From positions 21,060 through 85,059 of the forward strand of contig DAITMF010000005.1 in assembly GCA_036835325.1 (NCBI GenBank): a stretch of 64,000 nt of DNA, given 5' to 3'. Made by a program: the position numbers and the translations under genes. The stretch's first letter is position 1; every line of letters starts with the position of its first letter. This document shows, piece after piece, positions 34,419 to 44,564 of the stretch. Origin of the DNA: CAMCHP01 sp036835325. GTDB taxonomy: Bacteria; Bacteroidota; Bacteroidia; Flavobacteriales_D; Sanyastnellaceae. The notes below the pieces were generated by a model. The model saw only the letters and a program-made list of their open reading frames with translations, was not told the DNA's origin and made no database searches.

Positions 34419-37400
34419 TTACCGCGTCACAACCAAACGGAGGCTTTTCTGTAGATTCGGCGCTAAAAGACGAACGATGTAACTGCCGCCGGCGCAGTGC
34501 GACACGTCAATTGTATTCACCTCGGAAGTGACTAAACCATTGCCGATGCGGCGACCTTGCAAGTCAACCAACTCCCACTCGGCTCCGTGCCACTTTTCAT
34601 CAAGTTCAAGCGTAAAGTATGCGTTCGCAGGGTTGGGATATAGCCTTACGCGGCCACTGTCATCAAGACCTTCAACCCCCACTTCGCAATCAACGGTTAC
34701 TGAAACGGGAACTCCCTGGCAGCCCGAAGCCGAGGTTTCGATGACCGAAACGGTTCCAAACGTCCCATTGAAATTGACCGTGACTTGGTTGCTGCCTTGG
34801 CCCGATGCAATTTGAATCCCGGCCGAAACTGACCACGTGTAGCTTGACCCCGGGGTGAACTCAACCGAGTAGGTTGCTGCGTTAATGTCACACGAAACCA
34901 AGGTTGGGCCTGAGATGGGCGAAGTCACCGGACCGTTCGAAACGTTGATGTAATCGGTTTTCACCTCTTGCTCAAAGACCTCTCCGAAGAAATCGACGTA
35001 CGAAAGGGTCACCGTTTTCACGCCCGGCGTGGTGTAGGTAACTGTAACCGGGCCTTGTGAAGTTGAGCTTGACGGCGAAGCGCCCGCGCCGAAGTTCCAT
35101 TGTGGGGTCAAGCCAAAAAACACCTGTTGATTGGTGTAGTTTGAGAAGGTGACCTGGTTGCCGGTGCAAATGGCTGTTGCGTTAGCAGCAAACATGACTT
35201 GACCAAAGCAAAAGAAGTCATCGGTTACCGTGATGCTTGTGCTTGACGGTGTTCCGGTGCCGCAGCTGTTCTGCGGAGTCACACTCACTGTGAAGTTGCT
35301 GTTCATGGGGTTTACCACAACTTGGTTGGTACCTTGTCCTGACCCAATGCTGGCTGCATTGGCGGGTGAAATGGTCCAAGTGTACTGGTTGGCATCGGCT
35401 TGGTTGTTCACACTCAGTACAAACGATTCGCCGGCGCACAATTCACCGGGGTTGCCCAAGACCGGACCGGCAGCCGCCGGCAATTGTCCCGATTCAATGG
35501 CAATCTGTGCGATTGAGTTGCATCCGTTTACAGTGAAAATGACGCCGTAGGTTCCCGGTTCATCGGCTACCAAATCGGCTGCATTTGCATTCGGAATGGG
35601 TGCGCCGTTGAATGTCCAAGCGTAGCTACCACCTTCTTCTACGGTAGTGATCAAAAGTGCCGTTTCGCCGTCGCACAAGGCCGTTTGCGATGCCGACAAC
35701 TCCAGTGCAGGCGCATCGATGACACCGATGGTGATGGCTTCTGACAGCAGCGAGCAGCCGTCAGGATGGGTGACTTCGACTGTGTAGATTCCGGCCAACG
35801 AAGCCTCATAAACCAAGCCATTGCTATTGCCCGGAGCCGGTTGCCCATTGAAAAACCACTGTGCGGCGTTTCCGGTTTCAGTGACCACCGTCAAGAGGGC
35901 CGTCTCGCCTTCGCATACGGTGGTTGCATCGGCTGATGCGCTTACGGTCGGCAGCTCACCTTCAATCAAAGTCACACTTGACGATGCCGAACAACCCTCG
36001 GCTGAGGTCACAATGAGTGTGAACTCTCCTGCAACAGTCACCGTTATGCTGCTGGCGTTTTGTGCGCCCAAGAGCTCGCCGTTGAAGAGCCAGTCGTAGT
36101 TGGCTTGACCGGCCACGGTGGCAGTCAACGTTATGTTGTTGACAGGTCCACAGAGCGCAAGCGAACTGGCAGTGAACGTTGCCACCGGCAATGGGTTCAC
36201 GGTTACCGTGAGCTGAGCCGATAACGAACAACCGTTGGTTACGACTCCGGTGACCGAATACGTTTGCGTTTGCTGTGGGATGAACGGCACACCGTTTTGT
36301 ACACCATTGCTCCATGCATAGCTATCGGCACCCGTGGCGGTCAAAGTGACTGCCTCACCTGCACAAACCTGCGTACTGCTCGCCGAAGTTTGAAGGTTGG
36401 GCAAGGCTCCTGCCTCAAGCGCAAACGGTGCACTCTCAACCGAACAGGCTCCGTTGAAGGCAGTGACGATGTAGTTCCCTGCTTCGTCGGCACTAATGGA
36501 TGTTCCGGTGCTACCGGTGCTCCACAGGTAGCTCTCTGCTCCTGTAACTGTAAGTTGCACGGTACTGTTCGGACAGATGAACGGGGCCGCAGCCGTGATG
36601 ACCGGATTTGGCACTTCATTTGCACTGGTTGTGAAAACCGGTGTGGTCGATACGCAACCGTTTGCGTCGGTCACACTGACTGACCATTGTCCGGAGCTTG
36701 TTACTGTGATGGTGTTGGTTGCAGCACCGTTGCTCCAGAGATAGCTGGCCCCTTGGGAGGCCACGAGCTGAACACTTTCCCCTTCGCAAAAACTGGGCTC
36801 CGACAAAGCAGTGATCGACGCCGGCTGTGCTGCAATCACTTCGATGTTGGCCACATTGTTTAGCGGTAAAGCACCGCAGCCCGGCTGTGTAGCTTGAATC
36901 ACAATGGCGTTGTTTCCCAGCTCGAGATTGGCAATTTGAACAGCGATGTTCAGGTTGCCGCCGCCGGTAACCGGTTCACTCACCGGTTGGTTGTTCGAGA
37001 AGGCTTGGTATTCAACGAACGGCTCGGCGTTTTGCACCACGAGAGTCGCTTCGTCGTCAGTGGTGCATACAACCGACGATGAAACACCGAGCGCAGTGTT
37101 CAAATCGCTGAAGTACACCGCTGTAACCTCAGAGCGTTCGCTTTCACAGCCGTTGGCGATTGTGCTCACCCAGCGCGATGTTGTTTGGGTTACGTTGTTC
37201 AAGGTCAGCGTTGGTCCTGTTTGTCCTGAAATGGGGGTTCCCCCGGTTGCGGTGGTGTACCAGCGGTAGCTTCCGCCGGTAGGAGCGCCGGAGGCTGTTA
37301 GCACCGCATTTCCGCTGCTGCATACGCTTGCGTTGGTGGTTGCGGGCTGCTCAGGGATTGGATGGATGACCACGTTCGACGACCAAACGTCGCTGCTGCA

Positions 37401-40400
37401 CCCCTCAACGGTGACTTGGAGCGTGTAGGTTCCTGAATTTAGTTCGCTGTCGGCATTGGGAATCGGATCAGGATTTTGTTGGGTGGATGTGAAACCGTTG
37501 GGGCCGCTCCACGCGTACTCGGCATTTGGAAAATTGAAGGTGCTAAGCTCGAGGGCCTCTTCTTCATCGCAGAACGGTGCGTTGCTGAAAAGGATGCTCT
37601 CGTTGTTGAACAGCACCTGGATCTCTTGCACTGAAAGGGCTCGGTTGTAAATGCGCACTTGGTCCCAATCGCCTCGATAGGTTACCCCTCCCGGTCCGTT
37701 GCCATTGGCTTGACGTCCGATTTGGAGCTCGTTACCGGTTGTTGCAATGTTTCCTGAATGGTTCACCGTTCCGGTGAGCACTCCATTTTGGTACACGCGC
37801 AGCTGCGCGCCATTGTAGGTGCACACAACATGGTGCCATTGGCCCACCGGCACGTTGGTGTTGCCATCAACGAAGGCTGAGCCGTTTACGCGCCACCGTA
37901 CCCTGTTTGACATGTTCGACGGATTGATCATCCGCAAGCCGCTGTAGAGTCCGGTGCTACCGCTCCACTTGTTGATCAAGGGCATGAACCCTTCAAAACC
38001 ATCGCTTCCAAACCAGGTTTGGGTTTGGCGAATCCAGAATGAAAAGGTCACTTGGTTGGTGAGCGCATTGATGGCGGCCGGATTTCCGGCAGTGATGTAA
38101 TTGCTGCCTCCGCCTCCGGTAGCGGTTGAGTTGATGGCCGCAAGCGGAATGCCATTTCGGTCGTTAACGTAGCTATTGGTGCCGAAGACACTCGCGTTGT
38201 AGTTGTTCCCGCTGAAATCTTGAAGGGTTTGGTCGAAGGTGAAGTAGATCAAGAGTCCGGCGTCAAGGTCAATGGGCGCAACAGGGTTAATCACCGTAGC
38301 CGTGGCCGGAACGCGCTCGCTCTCGCATCCATCCGAATACAGAATTGAGACAAAGAGCGTCAGCGAAGACTCCAAAATGCCGGTGTCAAAGCTGCCCGTG
38401 GCTGACTCAAGCAGCAATTGGCCGCCCACAGCAGCTGAATACCAGCGGTAAACCGCATCGGCAGGTGCGCCGCTAGCCACAAGTTCACCCGATTCTTCTT
38501 GGCAGAGCGTTAACGGCTGCACAACCGGCGGCAGCGGCTCATCAAGCACGTTGATGCTCACGCTCCCTGCCACGATAGCGCAGTCGTTGAACGAAGCCGA
38601 TGCATTGATTTCGTAGACCGAATTGGCAAGCACTTGAGGTACTGTGAACGCCAGGCTGGCACCGTTTCCGCTTTGGGCAGCGGCTACGGTAGTGCCCGAA
38701 TTGGCGTCAACAATGCTGTAGTTCACCCCAAATTGCGTGTTGTCAAGCGTGATTTGGATGGATGACCCCACGCAAACAAGGTTTGACGATGCTGTAACGG
38801 CCAAAGCATTGGGCTGTTCCAATACCAGTTGCTGTATTTCACCAACCGACAAGGCGCGGTTGTAAATGCGGAAATCATCGAAGCGACCGTTCGCGTAGCC
38901 ATCATTGGGCCAATTGCTACGGCCTATATAACACACATTGCGCACCACGTTCAGCGGTGTATTCTGTGGCCCTGAAACAACCTGCACACCGTTGATATAG
39001 ACGCGTGCAGTACCGTTCTCGAAGGTCATGGTCATGAGGTGCCATAGGTTCAAAGGCACCGCGGTAGGACTTGTCATTGAGCTTTGCGCAGTGTTGCCTG
39101 AGTATATTTGAGCACCGGGCCGGCCGTTGGTACCGTTTGTGATGAAGGCGAGCACGTTATTGTTTTGTTGACCGTTGCCAAAGTCAAAATAACGGCTGAA
39201 GCTTGGGTTGCCTTGCTTGTTGAGCCACACTGACACAGTGAACGGTGAACCGTCAAAGTACACCCCATCAGCCAGGTCGATGTAATCGTTAACACCGTCG
39301 AGTCGCACTGACCCATTTGCAGCACCAAAGCGGTCAATGTCGCCTGAAGCGCCATTGAGCAGAGTGCCGTTGTTGTTGTTTCCACTCACATCGCTACCGT
39401 TGCCGTTCAGCGGCAAATGGGCAATGAGGCCTGAATTCAATGAAGTGCTGAGCAGTGCTGTTTGACCAACAGCACTGGGCGCAGGTAGCACGCTGATTTG
39501 CAACGAATCAAGCGCTGTGCACCCATTGAGTGAATACGTTGCGGTGTAAAATCCGGCATCCGTATAGTCGATGTTTGGCAGGGTGGTGTTTGTCCCCCCG
39601 GCGTTAAACGTATTGGGACCTGACCACGAGATCGTGGCTCCGGCGAGTGGGTTGGCGTTTAGTGAGACATCCGTCCCAAAACAGGCACTTTGGTCGACAC
39701 CTGCAGGAGCAGTCGGGTTGGCCATCCCCCCAAAAAGCGAAAACACTGAAAAAACACCGCTTTCATCGGATGTTGCTGCCGGAGATGTTGAGCGAACGCG
39801 CACCCGGTAGCCACTGCCCGTGGCCACCGATTGTGGGATGGTCAAATCGATGCTCCCGGTTTGAGCGGCACTCGTAAGACTTGCTGATGTTGTGACCGTT
39901 GCGAATGAACCTGCGGCGTCAGAAAGCTCAGCAACGAATTGGTTCGCCGGAGCCGGGAGGAAATCGGCTGAATAATCCAAGGTAATCACCTCCCCCGCGC
40001 ACAACTCGCCTGTTGGCGCGCCTGAAAAGCTGATGGCCGGCTGCACAGCGTTGGCCAAGGCGGTGATTTCGTCAAGGGTAAGCACACGGTTGTACACCCT
40101 AAAATCATCCAAGGCGCCGTTGAGCGGGTACCAGTTTGTTGAAAAGCGCCCGAGGACGAGCGGACGGTTCGCCATTGCGGCAAAGTTGGCCGGCACGGTG
40201 TTCTCAGCATTCAACACACCGTTAACGTAAATCTGATGCCCGGAGGCTGACATCACCACGGTGTAGTGTATCCACTGATTGGTCGTGTACGAAGCGTACT
40301 CACCCAAGAGCGTGGCCATTGAATTGTTCCCTAAACGCAATGCCATATTGCTGTTGCTCAAGAACACATTGTTCCAAAGACCGCCGCCGGCATCGCCTTC

Positions 40401-40793
40401 TTTTGCGAAGAAGCATTGCGAACCTCCGCTACCCGTGGTTCCGTTGCCAAAGGTACCTACTGCACTTGCCACGCGCACCCAGAATGAAAAGGTGGCTCCG
40501 GTGGTAAATGCCAGGCTTGGGCTGTGCGCAACGGTCATTTTGCCTCCATTGCTCACTCCGCCGAATGACAGCGCGCGCGATGGCACACCGAAACGGTCAG
40601 CCACGTAGACCGTACCTCCACTTCGCACACCGTTGTTGCCATTGCCGCTGGCGTCTTGACTGTTGCCGTCGAGCGGGTAAAACGCGACGAGTCCGTCATT
40701 CAAATTCACCTGTGAAAAAAGCGGTGCGAGCGACCCCAACACTGTAAAACACGTTAGCAGCGCATAGGCTGCGTTTCTCATGCTTCGTTTCAT
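34419..40793 (-). CDS. Giant T9SS type A surface protein with three LamG domains and Ig-like repeats
   Basis: A 2124-residue exported protein. Signal peptide (AAYALLTCFTVLGSLAPLFS) at residues 8-27, then three laminin-G/concanavalin-type domains, each beginning with a DGLVAFYPLDGNSQDASGNG-type segment: about 30-240, 445-660 and 810-1010. Between and after them are Ig-like/PKD-like and cysteine-pair repeats, most with SYLWSNGA or YVTVTDANGC patterns (about 1100-2020). The last 75 residues (RVRLYPNPANAYFTLELDEK to the end) form a type A sorting domain. LamG domains bind glycans, so adhesion to polysaccharide is likely. Start at ATG 40793, as upstream sequence encodes the C-terminus of the kinase in another frame. 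It sits 103 bases downstream of the sensor kinase gene on the same strand. Confidence 0.9.
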   Translation of the reverse strand: MKRSMRNAAYALLTCFTVLGSLAPLFSQVNLNDGLVAFYPLDGNSQDASGNGNNGVRSGGTVYVADRFGVPSRALSFGGVSNGGKMTVAHSPSLAFTTGATFSFWVRVASAVGTFGNGTTGSGGSQCFFAKEGDAGGGLWNNVFLSNSNMALRLGNNSMATLLGEYASYTTNQWIHYTVVMSASGHQIYVNGVLNAENTVPANFAAMANRPLVLGRFSTNWYPLNGALDDFRVYNRVLTLDEITALANAVQPAISFSGAPTGELCAGEVITLDYSADFLPAPANQFVAELSDAAGSFATVTTSASLTSAAQTGSIDLTIPQSVATGSGYRVRVRSTSPAATSDESGVFSVFSLFGGMANPTAPAGVDQSACFGTDVSLNANPLAGATISWSGPNTFNAGGTNTTLPNIDYTDAGFYTATYSLNGCTALDSLQISVLPAPSAVGQTALLSTSLNSGLIAHLPLNGNGSDVSGNNNNGTLLNGASGDIDRFGAANGSVRLDGVNDYIDLADGVYFDGSPFTVSVWLNKQGNPSFSRYFDFGNGQQNNNVLAFITNGTNGRPGAQIYSGNTAQSSMTSPTAVPLNLWHLMTMTFENGTARVYINGVQVVSGPQNTPLNVVRNVCYIGRSNWPNDGYANGRFDDFRIYNRALSVGEIQQLVLEQPNALAVTASSNLVCVGSSIQITLDNTQFGVNYSIVDANSGTTVAAAQSGNGASLAFTVPQVLANSVYEINASASFNDCAIVAGSVSINVLDEPLPPVVQPLTLCQEESGELVASGAPADAVYRWYSAAVGGQLLLESATGSFDTGILESSLTLFVSILYSDGCESERVPATATVINPVAPIDLDAGLLIYFTFDQTLQDFSGNNYNASVFGTNSYVNDRNGIPLAAINSTATGGGGSNYITAGNPAAINALTNQVTFSFWIRQTQTWFGSDGFEGFMPLINKWSGSTGLYSGLRMINPSNMSNRVRWRVNGSAFVDGNTNVPVGQWHHVVCTYNGAQLRVYQNGVLTGTVNHSGNIATTGNELQIGRQANGNGPGGVTYRGDWDQVRIYNRALSVQEIQVLFNNESILFSNAPFCDEEEALELSTFNFPNAEYAWSGPNGFTSTQQNPDPIPNADSELNSGTYTLQVTVEGCSSDVWSSNVVIHPIPEQPATTNASVCSSGNAVLTASGAPTGGSYRWYTTATGGTPISGQTGPTLTLNNVTQTTSRWVSTIANGCESERSEVTAVYFSDLNTALGVSSSVVCTTDDEATLVVQNAEPFVEYQAFSNNQPVSEPVTGGGNLNIAVQIANLELGNNAIVIQATQPGCGALPLNNVANIEVIAAQPASITALSEPSFCEGESVQLVASQGASYLWSNGAATNTITVTSSGQWSVSVTDANGCVSTTPVFTTSANEVPNPVITAAAPFICPNSTVQLTVTGAESYLWSTGSTGTSISADEAGNYIVTAFNGACSVESAPFALEAGALPNLQTSASSTQVCAGEAVTLTATGADSYAWSNGVQNGVPFIPQQTQTYSVTGVVTNGCSLSAQLTVTVNPLPVATFTASSLALCGPVNNITLTATVAGQANYDWLFNGELLGAQNASSITVTVAGEFTLIVTSAEGCSASSSVTLIEGELPTVSASADATTVCEGETALLTVVTETGNAAQWFFNGQPAPGNSNGLVYEASLAGIYTVEVTHPDGCSLLSEAITIGVIDAPALELSASQTALCDGETALLITTVEEGGSYAWTFNGAPIPNANAADLVADEPGTYGVIFTVNGCNSIAQIAIESGQLPAAAGPVLGNPGELCAGESFVLSVNNQADANQYTWTISPANAASIGSGQGTNQVVVNPMNSNFTVSVTPQNSCGTGTPSSTSITVTDDFFCFGQVMFAANATAICTGNQVTFSNYTNQQVFFGLTPQWNFGAGASPSSSTSQGPVTVTYTTPGVKTVTLSYVDFFGEVFEQEVKTDYINVSNGPVTSPISGPTLVSCDINAATYSVEFTPGSSYTWSVSAGIQIASGQGSNQVTVNFNGTFGTVSVIETSASGCQGVPVSVTVDCEVGVEGLDDSGRVRLYPNPANAYFTLELDEKWHGAEWELVDLQGRRIGNGLVTSEVNTIDVSHCAGGSYIVRLLAPNLQKSLRLVVTR

Positions 40794-40896
40794 TCGATTC
40801 TGTTTAACCTTAATGGTATGCAAAGGTGCAACCGCACAGTGTTGAACCCATTCACTGACGTTGCAGATGTTTGCACCCATGTTGCATGGGTTGAAT

Positions 40897-43467
40897 TTAG
40901 TGGGCTTTTCGCACGTAATCAGTGGGAGACATGCCCTCTGATTCAGAGAAGCTTCGTGTGAAATACGATGGGCTGCCAAAGCCGGTCGCATAGGCGACTT
41001 CACTCACCGAAAAGCGTTGTTCGCGTAGCAAGTCTTTGGCTTTTTCGATCCGCACCTTGCGCAAGAAATGCGATGCTGATAGTCCGGTCAGTTGAGTGAG
41101 TTTTCGGTGCAATTGGCTTCTGCTGAGGTTCAACAGCTCGGCGAAGCGTTCAATACTGAAATCAGAATCATCGAGGTTGGCGAGCACAATTTGGGTGGCA
41201 TCGTTCACGAAAGCATGTGCGCTCTTCAGCCGTTCTTCAGCCGTTGGTGCGGGCTGTGACGCGTAGCGGCTCGCCTGCAAGCGCATGCGTTCGATTAAGT
41301 TCGACGCCGTGTAGCGCAATTCATCGGGGTCAAAGGGCTTCGGGAGGTAGGCATCGGCGCCATAGCCGAGCGCACTGAGCCGTGCATCAAGGCTGCTGCG
41401 CGATGAAAACACAACAACCGGAATTGCATTGGTGAGGGCATCGCTGCGCAGCTTGGCCAGAAGCTCAAAACCATCTGATTCAGGCATCGCCACGTCGGTT
41501 ATGACCAAATCAGGCAAGTGTTCAACGATGCGCTCGTACGCAATGGCCCCATTCGAAGCCTCAATTACGTTGAAACTTTCGCGCAAAATTGAGGCAGTGT
41601 ACCGCAGCAAATCGAGGTCATCTTCGGCAAGTACAACGGTGGGTTTGTCATCGTTGGTTTCTATTTTTTCGCTGCGCGGATGGTGGAGTTCAATCGGCAG
41701 GGTGACCGAGAAACAGTTGGATCGTTCACCGTTCGAAGTGACCTGTATGTGTCCTCCGGCCAATTCGGTGACCTCTTTGACGGTTGACAAACCGATGCCG
41801 CTACCGGCAAGCTCATTGTGTTTGGGCAGCCGACCGAAACGTTCGAAGAGCAGTGTGTGTTGGTGTTCGGGAATCGGCTCGCTTGAGCTGGTGACCGATA
41901 CCACCAAAGCTTCAGCACTTAGCTCGAGTTTCACCAGTACTGCCGTATTCGGGTCGCCGTATTTGGTTGCGTTGCTGACCAAGTTGTTCACGCTGAGTTC
42001 GAAAGCGTTGACCGGGTAGCTCACCCAAAGATCCGATTTCGGCAGCTCGACCTCGAGGCGTTGATGGCGTTCGGCCAGTGCTTCAGCGAAGGCTTCGAGC
42101 AAATCGGAAAGCTGCGCAGCAGGATTCCCGAACTCGTGCACCACCGTGTAGGCTGTTCGATCGGTTTTTGACGCATCGAGCAATTCGGTTACCAAGCGCA
42201 CCAAGCGATCGGTTTGCCGGCGGATTAAGACAATGCGCGAACCGTATTTTTCGGCCACGTCGGCATCGCGCGAAATCTCGGCGATGGGCGCAGCAATCAA
42301 GGTAAGGGGCGTGCGGATTTCATGCACGATGTTGGCGAAGATTTTTGCCTTTGCCTGTGCCAGCCGCTGATCGCCTTTTCGGCGCTGCGCAATCAGAAGG
42401 GCACCTGCAATGCCCAGCACCACGGCGAGCACAAGTGCAAACAGAATGTAGCTTCGCTTGGTACGTTCGCTGGCCAGTTGCTCTTCGCCGACTCGAAGTT
42501 GCTTCTCTTTTTCAAGAGTTTGGTAGCGGATATCGAGTTCTTCAATGGCGCGTTGGCGGTCATTTTCGAAAACCTTGTTGGTGTATTCGAGCTCGCGTTG
42601 CTTGTCGTCGAAAGCGGCTTTGTGGTTGCCCATAGCTAAAAGCACACGGCTTCGCGTACCGTACACCGTAATAAGGTAGCGGTCGTTGCCGACCTCCTGT
42701 GCGAGAAGTTCGGCCTGATTGAGATCATTCAGCGCGTCGATTGCATTGCCTTGTTCAAAGTGCACTTCGCCGAGGTTGTGCCAGGCTGAAATCAATCCGG
42801 CATTCATCTCGAACCGCGTTGCATATTCGATGCTTTTGCTGTAGTAGTACACTGCCGAATCAAGCTGTTGAAATGCCGTATGGTGCAGGCCACCGAGCGA
42901 ATTGTAGAGGGTGGTCAAGTAGCGGTCTTCACCTTTTGAAAGAAGTTCTTTCTCAGCCGAGCGCAGCAGCACCACTGCTTCGTTGTAGCGCTGTTGGTAG
43001 AAGTACAATCCGGCCAGGTTGGTCAAGATGACTGTGTAGAGGGTGTAGTCTCCGGCTGCTTTTTTGACTTCAGCAGCGCGCAAGATGTAGTGTTCAGACT
43101 TGGCGTGATCGTTGAGCAGGTAGTAGGTGATGCCGATGCCATTGAGTGCAGACCCGAGCACGTCACTGTACCCTGCAGAGTCAGCCAATGCAATGGCTTT
43201 AAGGTAGTTTTCAACTGACGCATCCAATTGTCCTTTGGTTTGATAGGCTTCACCCGCCACGGCGAATGCACGCGCCCTGATTTTACCTGATGCGCCATCC
43301 TTGAGGATTTGAATCGCTGCATCGGCTACTGAATCGGCATTGTGTTGCACACGGCTCAGTGCGCAATCGAGGCGGCTTTGAAGAACCGAATCGGCTTGCG
43401 CAGAGGCGGGCATCCCCATCCATCCAAAAAACAAAGCAAAGGCGAGGAAAATGCGAACTGCGTGCAT
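40897..43467 (-). CDS. Hybrid two-component sensor kinase with TPR sensor and AraC output
   Basis: An 856-residue one-protein signalling system. Signal peptide (FFGWMGMPASAQ, to residue 24), TPR-like sensor (about 30-320), a membrane helix (341-361), HisKA with His382 in VHEIRTPLTLI, an HATPase domain (about 480-595; GSGIGLSTVKEVTEL), a receiver domain (about 610-725) with phospho-acceptor Asp658 in LVITDVAMPESDGFELL and KPF, and an AraC-type DNA-binding domain (about 765-856; RKVRIEKAKDLLREQR). The TPR region should face the periplasm. Position 103 bases upstream of the LamG surface gene, same strand, suggests that gene as a target. Bacteroidota hybrid systems usually control polysaccharide use; here the TPR sensor differs from the common Reg_prop type. 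Confidence 0.93.
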   Translation of the reverse strand: MHAVRIFLAFALFFGWMGMPASAQADSVLQSRLDCALSRVQHNADSVADAAIQILKDGASGKIRARAFAVAGEAYQTKGQLDASVENYLKAIALADSAGYSDVLGSALNGIGITYYLLNDHAKSEHYILRAAEVKKAAGDYTLYTVILTNLAGLYFYQQRYNEAVVLLRSAEKELLSKGEDRYLTTLYNSLGGLHHTAFQQLDSAVYYYSKSIEYATRFEMNAGLISAWHNLGEVHFEQGNAIDALNDLNQAELLAQEVGNDRYLITVYGTRSRVLLAMGNHKAAFDDKQRELEYTNKVFENDRQRAIEELDIRYQTLEKEKQLRVGEEQLASERTKRSYILFALVLAVVLGIAGALLIAQRRKGDQRLAQAKAKIFANIVHEIRTPLTLIAAPIAEISRDADVAEKYGSRIVLIRRQTDRLVRLVTELLDASKTDRTAYTVVHEFGNPAAQLSDLLEAFAEALAERHQRLEVELPKSDLWVSYPVNAFELSVNNLVSNATKYGDPNTAVLVKLELSAEALVVSVTSSSEPIPEHQHTLLFERFGRLPKHNELAGSGIGLSTVKEVTELAGGHIQVTSNGERSNCFSVTLPIELHHPRSEKIETNDDKPTVVLAEDDLDLLRYTASILRESFNVIEASNGAIAYERIVEHLPDLVITDVAMPESDGFELLAKLRSDALTNAIPVVVFSSRSSLDARLSALGYGADAYLPKPFDPDELRYTASNLIERMRLQASRYASQPAPTAEERLKSAHAFVNDATQIVLANLDDSDFSIERFAELLNLSRSQLHRKLTQLTGLSASHFLRKVRIEKAKDLLREQRFSVSEVAYATGFGSPSYFTRSFSESEGMSPTDYVRKAH

Positions 43468-43552
43468 GCTCTGAGAACTTCACTTCAAAGGTCGTTGTTT
43501 TTCGAACAGCCATCGACGTGGCACCGAATTCGCCGATTGCAAAAAGTCTTCT

Positions 43553-43560
43553 TAACTTTG
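43553..43560 (+). promoter_or_regulatory. Predicted -7 box of the pterin dehydratase/Crp unit
   Basis: TAACTTTG fits TAnnTTTG and leaves a leader of about ten bases before the ATG at 43577. Confidence 0.5.
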
Positions 43561-43576
43561 AGCAAAACCGTGAACG

Positions 43577-43810
43577 ATGTGGGTTGAACGAAACAATGCA
43601 CTGGTGAGGGAATTGAAATTCAAAGACTTCAGTGAAGCCTTTGCGTTTTTAACCTGTGTGGCGTTGCTCGCAGAAAAGCAGAACCACCACCCATCGATTT
43701 ACAACACGTACAATTACGTGCGCCTTGAGCTGACCACGCACGATGCCGGCAACACCATTACCGACAAAGACCGCCGTTTGGCCAAGGCGGTTGACGACAT
43801 TTTGAACTGA
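43577..43810 (+). CDS. 4a-hydroxytetrahydrobiopterin dehydratase (pterin-4a-carbinolamine dehydratase)
   Basis: A 77-residue enzyme that dehydrates the 4a-hydroxy-pterin formed by aromatic amino-acid hydroxylases, recycling the cofactor. The family motif EKQNHHPSIYNTYNYVRLEL holds the catalytic histidines, and the C-terminal TITDKDRRLAKAVDDIL completes the fold. It is somewhat short but covers the complete domain. No aromatic hydroxylase gene lies nearby. It is 19 bases upstream of the Crp/Fnr-type regulator. Confidence 0.9.
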   Translation: MWVERNNALVRELKFKDFSEAFAFLTCVALLAEKQNHHPSIYNTYNYVRLELTTHDAGNTITDKDRRLAKAVDDILN

Positions 43811-43829
43811 TTTGACCTGTTAAACCACC

Positions 43830-44501
43830 ATGGAAATTGCCAATCCTGAACTTGTGAGCCGGCTTGAAGAGAGCTTTCCTCAATTTGATGTGCAGCTGCG
43901 CGAGCGCATTGCCAGCATCGGCACACTGATGGAGTTTCGTCCGGAGCAGGAGGTCATGCGCACCGGCCAGTACTTTAAAACCACCATGCTTGTGCTGGAG
44001 GGCAAAGTGAAGCTGTACCGCGAAGATGAAGAGGGCAATGAGTTTTTTCTGTACTACCTCGAACCGGGAATGGCGTGTGCACTGTCAATGATTTGTGCGA
44101 TGCGCAACCAAGTGAGTGAGGTAAAGGCCATTGCCGTTGAAGAAACCTTGGCGATTGGTTTGCCCATTCAGCACATGGATGAGCTGATGACCGAGCACCG
44201 CAATTGGTACTACTTCGTGCTCGAGACCTACCGCTCGCGTTTTGAAGAGTTGCTTAGCGTAATTGACCAGGTGACCTTCAGAAGTATGGATGAAAAGTTG
44301 ATCTTTTACTTGAAGCGCCAATTCGAAGCGTTTGGCACGGATACCCTCCATACTACCCATCAAACCATTGCTTACGACCTCAACTCATCGCGCGAGGTGA
44401 TTTCGCGTTTGTTGAAGAAGCTCGAGCAGCAGGGGTATGTAATTTTGCACCGAAATTCGATTGAAAAGCGAAAAGTTGACAACAGTCAATTCGCTTGGTG
44501 A
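43830..44501 (+). CDS. Crp/Fnr family transcriptional regulator
   Basis: A 223-residue regulator: N-terminal cyclic-nucleotide-binding-type beta-roll (about 15-130; FKTTMLVLEGKVKLYREDEE) and C-terminal winged helix (about 150-223; LHTTHQTIAYDLNSSREVISRLL in two parts, with recognition helix SSREVISRLLKKLEQQG). No N-terminal cysteine cluster for an iron-sulphur centre is visible, so it is not a classical Fnr. Directly upstream of the rhodanese, persulfide dioxygenase and thioredoxin genes, it is the obvious candidate regulator of that sulphur module. The effector is unknown. Confidence 0.9.
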   Translation: MEIANPELVSRLEESFPQFDVQLRERIASIGTLMEFRPEQEVMRTGQYFKTTMLVLEGKVKLYREDEEGNEFFLYYLEPGMACALSMICAMRNQVSEVKAIAVEETLAIGLPIQHMDELMTEHRNWYYFVLETYRSRFEELLSVIDQVTFRSMDEKLIFYLKRQFEAFGTDTLHTTHQTIAYDLNSSREVISRLLKKLEQQGYVILHRNSIEKRKVDNSQFAW

Positions 44502-44564
44502 CCTGAGGTACAGTAGGAGCGGTTCTGCGGTTGCACTTTTGCAGTGTACAAAATCGCAAGAACC

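Noticed and set aside
39720..39740. Additional GGATGGATG site in the LamG gene
   Set aside because: The complement of GGCCATCCCCCCAAAAAG shares the T/G tract but breaks the second GGATG, so it was not counted.
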